Shown here: positions 23,091 through 35,383 of the stretch, one piece after another
Layout: every line of letters starts with the position of its first letter
How positions within the stretch are numbered: position 1 is the stretch's first letter
Assembly (NCBI GenBank): GCA_021186555.1
Contig: JAJKFL010000013.1
Span: 13,385,243-13,449,242, forward strand
DNA: 64,000 nt
Reading direction: 5' to 3'
Origin: Reticulitermes speratus
Lineage: Eukaryota > Arthropoda > Insecta > Blattodea > Rhinotermitidae
Notes under the pieces: generated by a model
Database searches by the model: none
What the model saw: the letters and a program-made list of their open reading frames with translations, nothing else
What the model was told of the DNA's origin: nothing
Made by a program: the position numbers and the translations under genes

Positions 23091-25214
23091 AGCCTAACCT
23101 AAAACCTAACGTAAATGAATCAGAGTTAACCTTTAAAAGCCGGCGATTTAAATACCCTGTACTGTCAGCGGACCGGAGTTTTCTCTGGGGATTTAAACGT
23201 TTGTTGCAATGGTTAGGAAAAGTTTGAATATCTTGAAGACTATTAACGCTGGATCTGTGAAATAAATCGTATTTACTCAAGTAAAGCATGGAGAACACGG
23301 TAGTGTATATCACAGTTTATTATGAAATATTTTGATGCAAAATAAGAATGAACCAATTCCCTAAGAGACAGAAATTTTAGTAATATGTTATGTTTCTTTC
23401 TCTTTAGCCTTAAATTCTGGCTCCTTTCTCCTGAATTCGTTCCCACTTTCAAGGGAAATATTTCTGTGAGGGTATTTTAACAACAGCGAAATGCTTGTCT
23501 TTGGTGTGATTTCTGTAAGGGTGTACTTACAAAGAGGTTTACAGTTTTACAACCATGAGGAATCTGACCTGCGAAAGGAAACGTACGTATCTCGGTATTC
23601 CTACCCAGTGGCCACACTCTTTCAGTGTTTGTCGCACAGTGCAGTGACCCTGTCGCTTGTGAAAATTATTTCTTGTGAGTACATAATCAGCATCGTGGCT
23701 CGCAGAAGGCATATTCGTGATGAAGATATTGAATCACAGCTGATCTGTGATATTGATTCGGATGAGAACATCTAATAATAAGGTATGTAATAATTTGTGT
23801 AACAAGTAACTTCCTTCTGATGACGCATCATATACTGCCTTTCTCGGGTGAGCTATGTTTCATTCTTCCATCAAGTACGTAAGGGTAAATACAGCCGGAA
23901 GCTTTTAATTTTTTCGTATATTTGGACAAATATATTGTGAAAATGTATTGAAAATTTTTCTGTGAGTACAAGCACGGGCTAGAACAGTGAATAAGTTATA
24001 CGACTACCAGAAAGGAGATCAGGGTTCGGTTCCCGGAAAGTACATAAATATTTCTATCGACTCGTATAAATCTTAACTCGATCCTACCGGCTTTTTAATC
24101 GATGGGTATCTGGGGCACATGAATGTACAGATGCTGGAGCATGAAGCTGAATACACTCTAAACAGTGTTGAATACATCATTCTATGGTATATTACCTCCG
24201 CGCCCCAATACGCCCCTTTGGTATGAGGCACAACTGTTAAATTACCTTCAAGTCTGTTGTATGTATACATAATATTTACATACGCTTATTGCCCCGCCAA
24301 TATCATATTTAATGCGAAAAGTTTACATATATATTTTTGGACAAAAATGTCCGTTTTGGCTTTCATACCTACACATAACGATGGACAGATTTGTCCGTTT
24401 CGGCTCTTAAATGTTAAAAGTAATTTCGTATACCAAGCAATGAGTCAAACACTATACAAAAATAAAATTCCATGTTTTCAAAAAATGATACACATTTCAA
24501 TCGCAACATCACTTCACTACGCTTATATACACATCACGGCATTCCCCGTTTTGCCTCCCTTTACTTCACTTCACTTCACTGTATTATTAGATATTTAGAG
24601 ATTTATTTCTTTTCGTGCAATAAACAAATTCCGCCTTGGTTTTGAAAGCAAACCAGGCAATCCTGTGTAGGGAAAAAATGTCTATTTGTTCTGAGATCCA
24701 CATACAGCACAGAAATTCAATCTGTGGGCAGAAAGTAAATTTGTGATTGATGAACATGGTGGTACACATAGCAAGCAAAGGGCTTTAAGAGTTTATGTCG
24801 ATGTCCTTCTTTTAAACACGAATACTGCTGGCTGATATTCAGGTTCCTGTAGCCAGACAAAAACAAGTCAGTCGTACTTAATTTATACTTAGAGGTGGCT
24901 AGTCTCCGTCTTAAGGAAATGAAGGGGATCGACTGCCAATTTGTACTTACAATTTGTTTTAAAAAGTCGGATACATCATCGGTCGACAAGGACTAATATC
25001 CCCAAAAAAAACATAAATTTTCATCTACACCCATGTGAGAACTTCAAATCTCGCACAAATCAAAATATTTCGCATCAGTGTCAAAGTAATATTTTTCAAC
25101 GTATTACCTCTTTCACGTGTCAGCAGCTTACATTTTATAAAGGATCGTCCCTGTTGGCTACCTAAATATTAATTTGTACAATTTCACGTTGTATTCAACC
25201 ATACATCTTGTGAC
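23091..25214. other. No gene seen
   Basis: Frames such as 23491-23775 and 24257-24598 look like chance. A TTCAC pentamer cluster occurs at about 24560-24580, like the one at 5308-5370. Confidence 0.4.
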
Positions 25215-25748
25215 TAATTAAAAGTATTATTATACCAACATACGCACTATATTCTTATAATCATGTCAATCACCCCTACATATGTTTCGGCCTATAACAG
25301 GCCATCTTCAGGGGGTCAAAGTATTTTAACATAGACTATACATCTGTTTTACAAATTTGGTACATCCACATAAGAGTAAAATAAACCTTGGTTCCCAATG
25401 GATTCAGCTATAAACTCCTAGGGAATTTGTTACATAAAATGTTAAAACTACATATCTGTTGTTATATTTAAAAATTAGAGGCAGTCCGGTCTTGTATGCA
25501 GTTATCACAAAGATGTTGCAGCTTTCTGTGTTATGTTGTTACGAGTTGTGCCTTGTGTGCTTCACCGGCTGGTTGCGTTCTTTACTCTTATGTGGATGTA
25601 CCAACTTTTTAAAACAGATGTATAGTCCATGTTAAAATACTTTGACCTCCTGAAGATGGCCTGTTATAGGCCCAAACATATGTAGGGGTGATTGACATGA
25701 TTATAAGAATATAGTGCATATGTTGGTATAATAAAACTTTTAATTAAT
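25215..25748 (-). mobile_element. Foldback element with a hammerhead-like core (F3)
   Basis: About 540 bp with long inverted arms around a unique centre. On the minus strand of the left arm the core is complete: CTGAAGA at 25311-25305, stem II GGCC/GGCC with a seven-base loop, GAAA at 25288-25285, stem III ACAT/ATGT and a four-pair CCCC/GGGG stem I. The right arm has lost the GAAA box. The layout recalls inverted terminal repeats of Penelope-like elements. Confidence 0.7.
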
Positions 25749-25755
25749 TTGTAAG

Positions 25756-26610
25756 TGTTGTAGTTAGAGGGAGAACAGGTGCAGACAACCGCAGGTCACA
25801 AGTGTCCCCTCTATGCTTAAGACTTTTATCGGTCACAGATTATTTACCTCGGGATATTAATCTTGTATAGTCCGGTGCGGTCACGTCCGCAGCTAAGTGT
25901 TTTCGTGACCTCACCTCGGGCCTGAAGGATTAGTTCCCAAATGTCACGCGGAAGCGCGCCACCACTTCCGCCAATAAAAAATCCTAAGTATGTGTTAATT
26001 TCCGGAATCATTTGTGTGGCGTGTGGCCTAACGGGTCTATGACCAATCACTGACCGTGTAACTTAATCGAATTTGGTTCGGGGAGAAGCCGAAGCTAACA
26101 TAAGAGGTTGTACGCCGAGGCAAGAGATTATTGAGTATTCAGTTCTGGGGGAGAAGACAGATTACTTGGTTCTTTCGTTATTCGGTTCTGGTGTGAGACT
26201 GATCACGGTGCCGTCTTGGTGTGTTCATCTCTGCCCACATCACTTTTTTGGTTGAAACTCGTGCAGATCCAATTCGAAACCCAGTCAGTGTGCAACCAAA
26301 GAAGCGTAGGCCAAAAGAAGGCGATTGTAATCACTTTGTTATTTGTATTACGTGGAAGAATTAACTGTGAGACCGAGTGGATTATTTAATAAACTCAATT
26401 TCGTGAACACTGTCAGTTATTGGAAGAACCCAAACAAATCATCAACGACCCTGAGATTACTTCGTCCTGGCCCAGGATAACAAGGCCCTCTATTCATACG
26501 AACAACACAGGGAAGTCCGTCGACTGAAACGGTCCTTGGGAAGCCGGCGCGTATCAGTATCAGCCGGAGGTTAATTCCGGTATAATTTACATACGAGACC
26601 TCGACTACCT
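25756..26610. mobile_element. Possible solo LTR fossil
   Basis: The segment starts TGTTG, is unusually GC-balanced for this region, has an AATAAA-type signal near 26387 and contains no coding frame. It has the general look of an LTR, family unresolved (Gypsy or Bel/Pao possible). No second copy or target duplication was found, so both ends and the identity are tentative. It looks old. Confidence 0.25.
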
Positions 26611-26635
26611 TCATACATTCTAAGGTGTGATGTTA

Positions 26636-26878
26636 GTAGGCGGTGTAGTTGGTTGAGGCACTGCGCTACAATCCGGAAGGTCACGGGTTCGATTCCCGAT
26701 GGGTTCATTGAGATTTTGCATTGACTTAATCCTCGACTCAGCCTCCTGGGGGGTAAAGGCAGCCGGTGCGTGGGACTGACAAACCTTCATGTGCTGATTG
26801 TCTAAAAATTCTGGGAGCCTCAACCTCCTAGAGCCCTCAGGGTTTGTCCAGGCCGGTATATGGATTGCTTTACCTAAC
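26636..26878 (+). mobile_element. SINE B copy
   Basis: Head GGTGTAGTTGGTTGAGGCAC with box B GGTTCGATTCCC, then TTGCATTGACTTAATCC, GGGGGGTAAAGGCAGCCGG and CCTCAACCTCCTAGAG. Ends TTGCTTTACC. A small internal deletion removes part of the body. Confidence 0.8.
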
Positions 26879-26879
26879 A

Positions 26880-27629
26880 GGGTATCTACATCATCATATC
26901 CACACTGCACTTTACCAAGAAGTATCATGGTCGGTGTCACGGTGCAGAATGGGTGTAACTTCGCCTCTTTATTCTTTACCTACCATTTTGGTGCGTTTTA
27001 CAGGTCCAGAAACAATGTGCCAGGTACCACAACGTTGGCATTTGAGGAGACCTCAAGCCCACAAGTCAATAACCCGAATATTACGAACGTAAGTTAAACA
27101 TCCTGCATTGTGTATGCAGAAAAAATTAATGTGTAAATACAGAGTTAAGAGTCACAAAGCCCACTTACAGCTTCCTACACGGTGTCTCACCAGCAACACC
27201 TCAGCTCCACGACCTGCATATGAATGACCCACACAGAACTGAGCACAATAGTGGGCTAAGCGATTATTTTTTATTTTCCGTGTCGGAGGAGGTGGGCCAC
27301 GCGGAGGTGGGAATAAAGAAAAATGGGGTTTCCTAGAGATTTGGAGCTGAAGCTTCGAACTTCACCAGATTCATTGAAGTCTGGAAATTAAGCACTAAGA
27401 TGCACGAAACTGGAAGATCCTAGAGAAAGGTGGAAGCTATTCAGCAAAGCACTTTCTGCCCAATAGAGCGTTTTCTGTAAGGCTGTAAATAAATTTGAAT
27501 AGGTTACAAAACCGAGTCTCAACATTTCCAGAGAAACAGCTGTGATGATGCTATCTTTCATCGAATTTGAATTCATTAAAATATTTGTTGATTGCTGCTT
27601 CAGAGTTAGGCCCAAACAGAAAATATTTG

Positions 27630-27661
<32 letters not shown>

Positions 27662-27662
27662 G
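26880..27662. other. No gene seen; (TAA)n at 27631-27661
   Basis: Unassigned sequence ending in a TAA microsatellite. Confidence 0.4.
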
Positions 27663-27677
27663 AACTTGTTTTTGCAG

Positions 27678-27986
27678 ATGTCAGTGCAGCGAAGGATAGC
27701 TGAATTTGAAACATATTTGTATTATGGGCTTCAAACTATAGCAGCATACGAAGTATTCAAATGTTCCTTTGATATCAAATTTACAGCTAAACCCTTGATT
27801 TTTACACCTAAAATTAATGACGACTTCCAAATAATTGAAGACGTGCTGGGCACATGTTCTATGCAAGTTCGCACTAGAGTAGAAAAAATCTCCAATGAAA
27901 TTAGGAAGTGTGCCACTAACAATCTGAATCTGTCTTTGAATAAGGCTTCCTCCTTTCTTTCTTCCCTTGCTGAACTCATATTTTAA
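27678..27986 (+). other. Unexplained open frame of about 100 codons
   Basis: It begins MSVQRRIAEFETYLYYGL just after TTTTTGCAG, an acceptor-like sequence, and continues to a stop at about 27986 without repeats. I recognise no domain. It lies directly before a LINE fragment, so it could be an internal part of that element rather than a host exon. Confidence 0.25.
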
Positions 27987-28770
27987 ATTACTAGACCTAA
28001 ATTAGACTACACCTCTGTTATCAGGAACTGTGTTACATCCACAGATGCCAACAAGCAGGAAAGCATCCATCGGAAATTTGCTGCTCTCTGTTATAGTCGT
28101 TTCTTCAGCAAAGTTCATTATATATCTGCCAATGCATTAAGGCACCCGAAACTGCATACCTGGCGCGACGGAAGGCAACACAAGAGTGCACTAATTTTTG
28201 TTAATGATTTCCTTCGTTTAAAGGTCTTCCCTTTCCCTCACTGCACAGATGTTCCTGCTCCTACTCGTAATTTTCTATGTTTAGTGTCTGCTGTCCATGC
28301 AGAAATTTGCGCTTGTACTAGACGAACATTGGCTGTAAATTTTGTTTTTAGACAGGAGGTACTTAGAGCAAAACTATTAATCTTAATAAGTTTTACAGCA
28401 TTAGCTGCAGTTTTTATTATAAATTTTACTAATATTATTACCAGTTATTTAAAAGTTTTCTCATTTAAACTTTGATTTAGTAGTTAACTGAAATGTATTC
28501 TACTGTGTCTTGTAAAGGTAAAGTTCACCCTAGAACAGGCCATGAAGGCCCAGAGGGGGAGTAGAGGTATGGCTGTACTCTTTCTCTAACCTCGGCGCTA
28601 GATGGAGGCGGGTGGTCAACGCCACGCCCGGCCGCTTTACCCCCGGGAATGACCCGGTACACATTGTACAGGAGGCTGGGTGGGCCCCAGGGCCGGTCTG
28701 GAAGGATGTACTGTGTCTTGTAGCTTATTTTTCATTTTATTTGTTTTCTGTGTAATGTGTATATTTTATT
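27987..28770 (+). mobile_element. Jockey-like LINE C-terminus and 3' UTR
   Basis: Encodes RPKLDYTSVIRNCVTSTDAN, KFAALCYSRFFSKVHY and LHTWRDGRQHKSALIFVND, typical of the end of insect jockey-like RT proteins, followed by an AT-rich 3' UTR. A headless SINE A is inserted in the UTR at 28515-28708. Confidence 0.7.
28515..28708 (-). mobile_element. Headless SINE A copy with perfect 14-bp target duplication
   Basis: TACTGTGTCTTGTA flanks it at 28501-28514 and 28709-28722. The element breaks off after GGCCGGTCTGGA, within a few bases of the break in the copy at 19771-19958. Low divergence. Confidence 0.9.
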
Positions 28771-29088
28771 TACGTATTAGTGCTAATTTAATAATAGCTA
28801 TTCTACTCTGTATTCAGCACGTGAATAAACACACAATTGAATTGGATCCTTATTATCGTTATGGTAATAATGATAGTAATTTTATTCCAGTGTTAATTTA
28901 CCTTCTTGTGCATTCTTGTTCAATGTTCAAAAAAATTATTTGTAATGCACATCAAATGTATTCTCCACATACATCTCTTCACTGGTCACGTTGGAAAGCA
29001 GCTACCTCTACAATGAAATATAGTCTGTAAGCAACGTGCAGAATCTGACCATGATACAAATGAATCTACTCTATGTCTTGTGGGTGTG

Positions 29089-29376
29089 GGCTGAGATAGA
29101 TCAGTCGGTATAGCGACTCGCTACGGGCTGGACGGTCCTGGGATCGAACCGCGGTGGGGGCGAGATTTTCCGCACCCGTCCATACCGGCCCTGGGGCCCA
29201 CACAGCCTCCTGTACAATGGGTACAGGGTCTCTTTCTAGGGGGTAAAGCGGCCGGGACGTGGCGTTAACCACTCATCCCCCATCTAGCGCCGAGGTTAAA
29301 TAAAGAGTAGAGGTATACCTCTATTCACCTCCTGTGCGTTCATGGCCTGTTCTAGTGTGGACTTTACCTTTTACCT
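29089..29376 (+). mobile_element. SINE A, full length
   Basis: A complete head (AGTCGGTATAGCGACTCGCT, box B-like GGGATCGAACCGC), the body with GGGGGTAAAGCGGCCGGGAC, and the tail ACTTTACCTTTTACC. An imperfect GTCTTGT-GGT duplication flanks it. Confidence 0.9.
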
Positions 29377-31018
29377 CACGTCTTGTTGGTATCTCGCAAT
29401 TAGGGCAGAGAGTGTCCGCAATTTGCACATGACAACAGCTTCTGCGATCACCAAGAACTGACTGCCAACAAAAAGTGATCTTTCAGTACGCCTGTCTGTA
29501 GGTCGTGAAGCTGACCTCCCTTCATGTAAAACAACTTATTACGAGCGTTATAATTCTGCTTTCTAATTACTACGACCTAAACAAGGCAAAATGCCGGGGG
29601 CAGGGTTTCATTGCAGCCTTCATTGATGGTGGCGATAAACGCTGGTTTTTCGTAGCAGCAGCAGACCTCCTGGCCAGTAATAACAAGTGCCAGGTTCTAA
29701 CAAAAGTCCTGCAATAGAGAATCGGATGTTGGAACACTTATCGATGTAGACCACTTGCAAAACGGGAGGGTGATATAAAAATTGAATTTGAATATATGAA
29801 TTGTATTAAACGAGCTCAGAATGAGTTTATGACCTTTTGTGAAAATGGCACGACATTGAAGTTCAGAGAAGTAACACGTTTGTTAACTAAATAAGTAACG
29901 AATGATCAAGGTAAACCAATGGACTGTAAATATTGCGACTTCAAACACCAAGAGCAAATTTCTTATTTTCTTTTGTACATAAAAGCTCAAACATACTGAC
30001 AGTCGCAAGGGTTCCAAGACTTGAAGGTTTGAACAGTACACAGAATATCATGTAATGATGGCTGTCTATACTTGTGTGTGTTCTCTGCAGAGGAGAATTT
30101 CCACGTTTAAAAAACGTGAATGGGTCTATTTGTCAAAAATCATGCGACACACAAACGCGAAGAAACGTTTGTTGTCAATCGCTCATTATTAATTTTTGCA
30201 AATATTTGTCATGGAAGTCAAACCAAGTGTTTTAACCTTGGTGTTTCTACATGTTATGTTTCCTTCCATGGTTTGTGTGACCCCTAAAACTTTAATCTGA
30301 CTAGAGACTGGATGACCGCGGCTCAATTCTTTATCTTCACCATCATCAGCAGCAACATGATATAAGCCATTTTCTGGCGTATTCCATCTTCGTGCTTATT
30401 GGTGTCTCCAGCTTTTCTGTGGTCGAACCACGTTTCTTCTGCCAGTTGGATTGTATTCATGCCTTAACTTGAGAATGTGTTTATCTTTCATTCGTAATAG
30501 AAGCTGTGACCACTTACTTCTGGAGTCCACGCTAATTATATTTAAATTGCATATACTTAATTCTTCTCTTATTTACAATAACATTTTGGATACGTATATA
30601 TCTGTATACTTCCTGCAACTGACCTCAAGTTTTTCACACCCTCATATATACATATATATATATATATTATATATGTGTGTGTATGTTCAGTCATAAGTGA
30701 TATTATACTGTGCAATGTTTATATTTGAGTTAGTGTAGACCACGCGGAAAAGAATGCATGAAAACGACGCACTCAAATGTTATACAATTATTCTGCGAAG
30801 AACAAATTACGTTTTTACTTTTTTCAATTATGTTAATATCTCACACTAACTGTCCTGCTTTCGCGTGGAGCCATTATTGAATTTCTTGAAAGTACAAAAG
30901 TTTTCAGGGGCCTCATGAAAGCTTTATCCAAGAGATGTATTTTGTGGTTGCGGTGAGGTGGGAGGCAACTAATGTCAACATGACTCTTTCGAGCCAATGT
31001 AATTATTTCGAGGTTTGT

Positions 31019-31019
<1 letters not shown>
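29377..31019. other. No gene seen; AT-dinucleotide runs at 30650-30680 and 31020-31066
   Basis: Frames at 29505 and 30451 are without resemblance to known proteins. Confidence 0.4.
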
Positions 31020-31060
<41 letters not shown>

Positions 31061-31066
31061 ATATAT

Positions 31067-31141
31067 AGGGTATACACAAAAGAATGGTGCGATTTCCCTT
31101 TATTCACCATTGAAACCGCACCATTCTTTTGTGTATACCCT
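31067..31141. mobile_element. 75-bp hairpin MITE in a TA microsatellite
   Basis: Perfect inverted arms of about 25 bp (GGGTATACACAAAAGAATGG and so on, 31067-31091 and 31117-31141) enclose 25 bp, with TA repeats on both sides. The arm sequence and TA target fit a Tc1/mariner-type MITE. No transposase is present. Confidence 0.7.
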
Positions 31142-31289
31142 GTATATATAATGTCGGTCTAATACTAAAATGACAGGATCCTCTTTTGTCATCTTTCTAT
31201 ATAGAATAACATGAAGAAACCACATGGTGAACATCTCCCCAGAGTGAGACTGAAGTTTTGGACAAGAGAACAACTACTTGCCACACCGG

Positions 31290-31353
31290 CATGCGAACCA
31301 CGCACCTTCCAGCCTGTAGCCTAGTCACTATACTGACTGCACTATTCCGGCTG
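31290..31353 (-). mobile_element. SINE A head fragment
   Basis: Minus-strand CCGGAATAGTGCAGTCAGTA and a box B-like region, with no recognisable body. Confidence 0.5.
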
Positions 31354-32054
31354 TAAAGTTGTCATTGGAGCCACCTGTAATATTACGTAGCCCAAAAGAA
31401 ATAATTCATAAGGTACCGATTTGGGCAGCCCCATATTACGTTTCCCAGACCTCCCCATAGTAGGCGATAACACGTGCTCGAGAAAGTGATTGGATCAAAC
31501 AAAAGGACTTAAAGCTACTTAAAACCCGAAACAAGAATTTAAGACTAAAGTTGGCAGATACTGTAACACTAAAACAATTTAAATATACTTTTTACTTCCA
31601 GTAACTGATGAGACATACGGATGCTCAAAAATTTCAAGTCGCAACAAAATACAGAGAGCCAACCAATGCGGAAATCTTGACCAACCGACCGTTTCTACTG
31701 TAGTTGCAAGGAATGGCGTCATCTGTTAATGAGTACACTTGAGAAGTACATACTGCACCCCGGCAAATTAGGAAACCTCTCTTTAACAGGCGACTTTCCC
31801 CAGATGGGGAGGTTATATTCACGTCTATGCCAGTTTACGGATATTGATGGCAATTGCATAATTGGGCCTATATCAGATTTGTCAGTTGATTTTTTTGCTG
31901 AATGGCGATTTATCGTATTTTTGTTACAAAAGAATATTAAACCGTGTTCTATCCGGCCTCACAAAAGCTGCTAATCCTATTAAATAAGCACTGGAATATG
32001 ACAAAATAAGTACTTCACTAATATCTAAAATGTTACTCTAAACTTGGAAGACCT

Positions 32055-32240
32055 CGGCATAGATGGGGGGAATAAATAATATTAAAATGGATCTTGAAGA
32101 AACAGGATGGGAGGGCATAAACTGGATTCATCTGGCCCAGTATAGGGACAGTTGGCTGGTATTTGTGAATGCGATAATGAACAATGAGCTCCATAATCTG
32201 CGGGGAATTCCTTGAATAGCTGAGGAACTGATAGCTTGTC
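32055..32240 (+). mobile_element. LINE C-terminal fragment (GWxxxxWIxLAQ type)
   Basis: Reads NIKMDLEETGWEGINWIHLA then RDSWLVFVNAIMN in one frame, the same tail as at 15418 and 40480. Confidence 0.55.
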
Positions 32241-33039
32241 ACGAATATGGTTGCCAGGTTTTCCTTAAAAAAAGGAAGATTTTTGTCGACAACAAAATTA
32301 GTTTTAAAAAATACTAGAAAATTCAAATTGTCTGACATTTTAATTGTAATTTTCTTGACATTTTGCCCTTTTTAACAACTGTTTATCCTGTTTTACATAC
32401 TGAAGGAACTCTTTACATGTAAAAGAGAAAACCTACTTACAGGAAAATTAAAAACATAAAGAGTAAAACCAACCAAAAAACGTAAAGCTTACGGGAAAAA
32501 CGTAGGACCTGGCAACCCTAGTCACGAAGGACTCTGCTTCTTGGAGTTATGTAGTTAGTAAGTTTTGTTCTAAGTTCATACTGGGAAATGAGACGCATTC
32601 ATGGATTTGACATGGTTCTGTAGAATGTGTAACTCATAAGGAGGTCAGGTTTACACTTACAGAAGTGTTTGGTTTTGCTACCTTCTTTTTTCTTTACGTG
32701 AATAATGGATTACATCGTTAATTCCCGTTAGACTGCAGACTGTTTCGCCAGAAGAACTCCGGCACCTAGATGACACAGCCTTTCTCTCAGTGCGTTACCC
32801 CAATACGTGAACTCATTATACCGGCAGCGAGTCTCAACAAAACTCACGGAGATTTATTTCTTTTCCTTCAACAGTCAGAGTCACTAGTATGAAGAGAATA
32901 ACTTCCCTTTTTTCAGAAATTCTGACATTGGTGGGTTCATCGAATAACCACATTTCCTTGGACTTTTCTGGATACAAGTTATCCGCCTTGAAATCTGCAA
33001 GTACTGCACAACTGTTCCAGTACTTCTGGACAATAGAAA

Positions 33040-33420
33040 TGTGAACTATCCATATGAACTAATGAATGCATGAATGAACGAATGCATGACTAAGAGTCGA
33101 ACTGGCTGAGTAACTAACTAACCAACTGAATTGGTGACGGTCTGGTTAATGCACTGAGCAAGTGGCTAACTAAACAGACATACAGATCATTTATTAACAA
33201 CAAAATAACCAAGAACTTACTTATTCACTAAATACCTACTAAAATAACTAGGCGGTTTACTGAATAAAGCAATAACCAACTGACTCATTAATTCATCAAA
33301 TAACTAGATTACTAACTACTTGTATGTTGCTAGCTACCTCATTAACCAACTGACTCAGTGGCTTAGTGACTGACTAGTAGACTAATTTATTACCTGAATG
33401 GATGCCTGTCGAAATAACCA
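33040..33420. repeat. Cryptically simple ACTA/ACTG-rich DNA
   Basis: Dense degenerate AACTA, GACTA, AACTG and GACTC words without exact periodicity. Similar text resumes at 34310-34420, beyond the LINE at 33535-34125, so the LINE probably landed in an old tetranucleotide array. Confidence 0.6.
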
Positions 33421-33534
33421 TCTAGCCCGCTAATATGAAACTTCGTAATGGGCTGTATAACATCCCACAGAATTAACTAAGATAATGTCTACTAATTTAC
33501 AGTTATTACAAACCTTCATAAAATTGCTAAAAGT

Positions 33535-34125
33535 TATGACATGGAGTTATCTCATGAAGTACTTGCCTTTAGAGGGAAGGATCCATTTCCAAGCAAGATA
33601 TGCCTTAACAATAAATCATTAGAGAGAGTAAATTCATTCAGTTACCTTGGACATTCCATATCCTTTGCACATGACACAGACATCCAAACAAAATTACTAA
33701 ATTTATAAAAACTTCAGGCACTATAAACTCAGTTATGAAACGAGCATTAGTACAAAAACACACAAGAATAAACATTTATAAACCTCTTGCTCGACCTATA
33801 TTGGCCTACGGATGCGAGGCGAGGACCATTAACGAAAAAGATGAAATCAGAATCACAGCAGGAGAAGTGCCTTTTATGAGGCGAAAAGAGGCTTGTATAA
33901 AATGGGACCACAAACGAAATGAGGAATTAATGGAACACTTCAAGACAGAGCCTGTGCTAGAATACATAGGCAAACAAAGACAGAACTGAAGAGATCGTGT
34001 CAACAGAATGATCAGAAGAAGAACTACCAAACAAATTCTGCAGTACGTGCCTCGGGGCAGAAGATCTGTAGGGCGTCCGGCAAAAAGATGGCTCGAGCCG
34101 TAAGAGACCACATGGCCTGACATGT
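33535..34125 (+). mobile_element. LINE RT C-terminal fragment, second compact type
   Basis: Frames give EVLAFRGKDPFPSKICLNNK, VNSFSYLGHSISFAHDTDIQ, NIYKPLARPILAYGCEA, EVPFMRRKEACIKWDHKRNE and then an RGRRS-GRP tail after a frame change near 33988. This is a common arthropod LINE RT end. Strongly decayed. Confidence 0.75.
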
Positions 34126-34153
34126 TTGAAAGATGATGATGAATTTCTATGTA

Positions 34154-34154
<1 letters not shown>

Positions 34155-34190
<36 letters not shown>
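34155..34190. repeat. (TTC)n microsatellite
   Basis: Twelve TTC triplets directly after the LINE, possibly its 3' tail. Confidence 0.9.
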
Positions 34191-34191
<1 letters not shown>

Positions 34192-34844
34192 AGCTCTACA
34201 ACCCTGGATGGATTTTGGCTTGCTCAAGTATTCCGTGCCAATATTTTCTGTCAGAAACACTCTTTTTCCAATCCAGCATACACAAAATTTTCAGATCTCC
34301 GACTGTCTATGTAACTAGGTAATTAATTACCATCTGTATCGTCGTCTGAACGGGTAATTCACTCAGAGACTAAATGACTACCCAAACATACCGCCCACCA
34401 AGTAACTAACCAAACGGTATATATTTTTCTTTGAATAGCAGAAACCTGTGGAGTTATTCTAAACGCTTTCTGTTCTAATCGTAAATAATGTTGATCTTCG
34501 CCCCCCCCCCCAATATCGGCCAATCAATTTCACACATTCACACTTACGTTTCCTAAGTTGCATTTCAATATTATCCTCCACACACGCCTGATGGTTTACA
34601 AAGCAGATATGTGCATAATAATTTTTTCCCGTTAGTGCTACATGCTTCATACATATTATCTTTCTACAGTTAATATTTGTAAGACTAAATGACAAGTGCA
34701 GACAGAGAATCTCTTCACTGTCCAAGGATATTTATTGCGCTGATTTACTGTGTCCTCTGCACTTTTCTCTCTGCAAATAGTTTCATTACACACCCACTTC
34801 CCAGAATAAGAGAGTTTCACACCCATATAAAACATAAATTTAAA

Positions 34845-35383
34845 AAATGTAGGTATAAACATAAAATTGAGGCACTTTCGCGTAACCAATGTTGCCGTGG
34901 AAAAGCAGTCAGTATTACATGTTCTGAGTGTGTGTCTGTAGCCTTAGTTATCCAGTATGCAATGCGCATATGCAGTATTATACGTATCGTCATCTGTGAC
35001 CTGTTTGGAAGTACCAAATTTTTCCACATTATCTCATAAACGGCATGATTTTCAGAAAAAAAGAAAACTACTTCAACATAAAATGTGTGTTTTGATTTTA
35101 TCTACAACTTTTGTCTGAAAAGTTTCTCATTCTGCGAAGAATTCAGCGAGATATTACCACAAATTTACATAGGTATTCATGTAAAGTACCCGTTATTATT
35201 GTCAGGTTTTAATCAAACTTGGATTTTCTCTACAGATTTTCGAAAAATCAATAAATACAAAATTTCATAAATATCCGTCCAGTGGGAAAGAGTTGTTCAA
35301 TGCGGACGGGGAAAGACAGACAGACAGGCAGACAGGACGAAGCTATTAGTCGCTTTTTGAAATTTTGCGAACGCGTCTAAAAA
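34845..35383 (+). mobile_element. Element Z, copy 2
   Basis: Colinear with copy 1. GGCACTTTCGCG near 34871 and GCGAACGCGTC at 35368-35378 are the diverged inverted ends. Confidence 0.7.

Noticed and set aside
23491-23775. 94-codon open frame as a host gene
   Set aside because: No recognisable motif, no repeat support and no clear splice context.
25756-26610. Complete LTR retroelement
   Set aside because: Only a possible solo LTR is seen, without coding region, partner LTR or clear duplication; kept as a low-confidence fossil.
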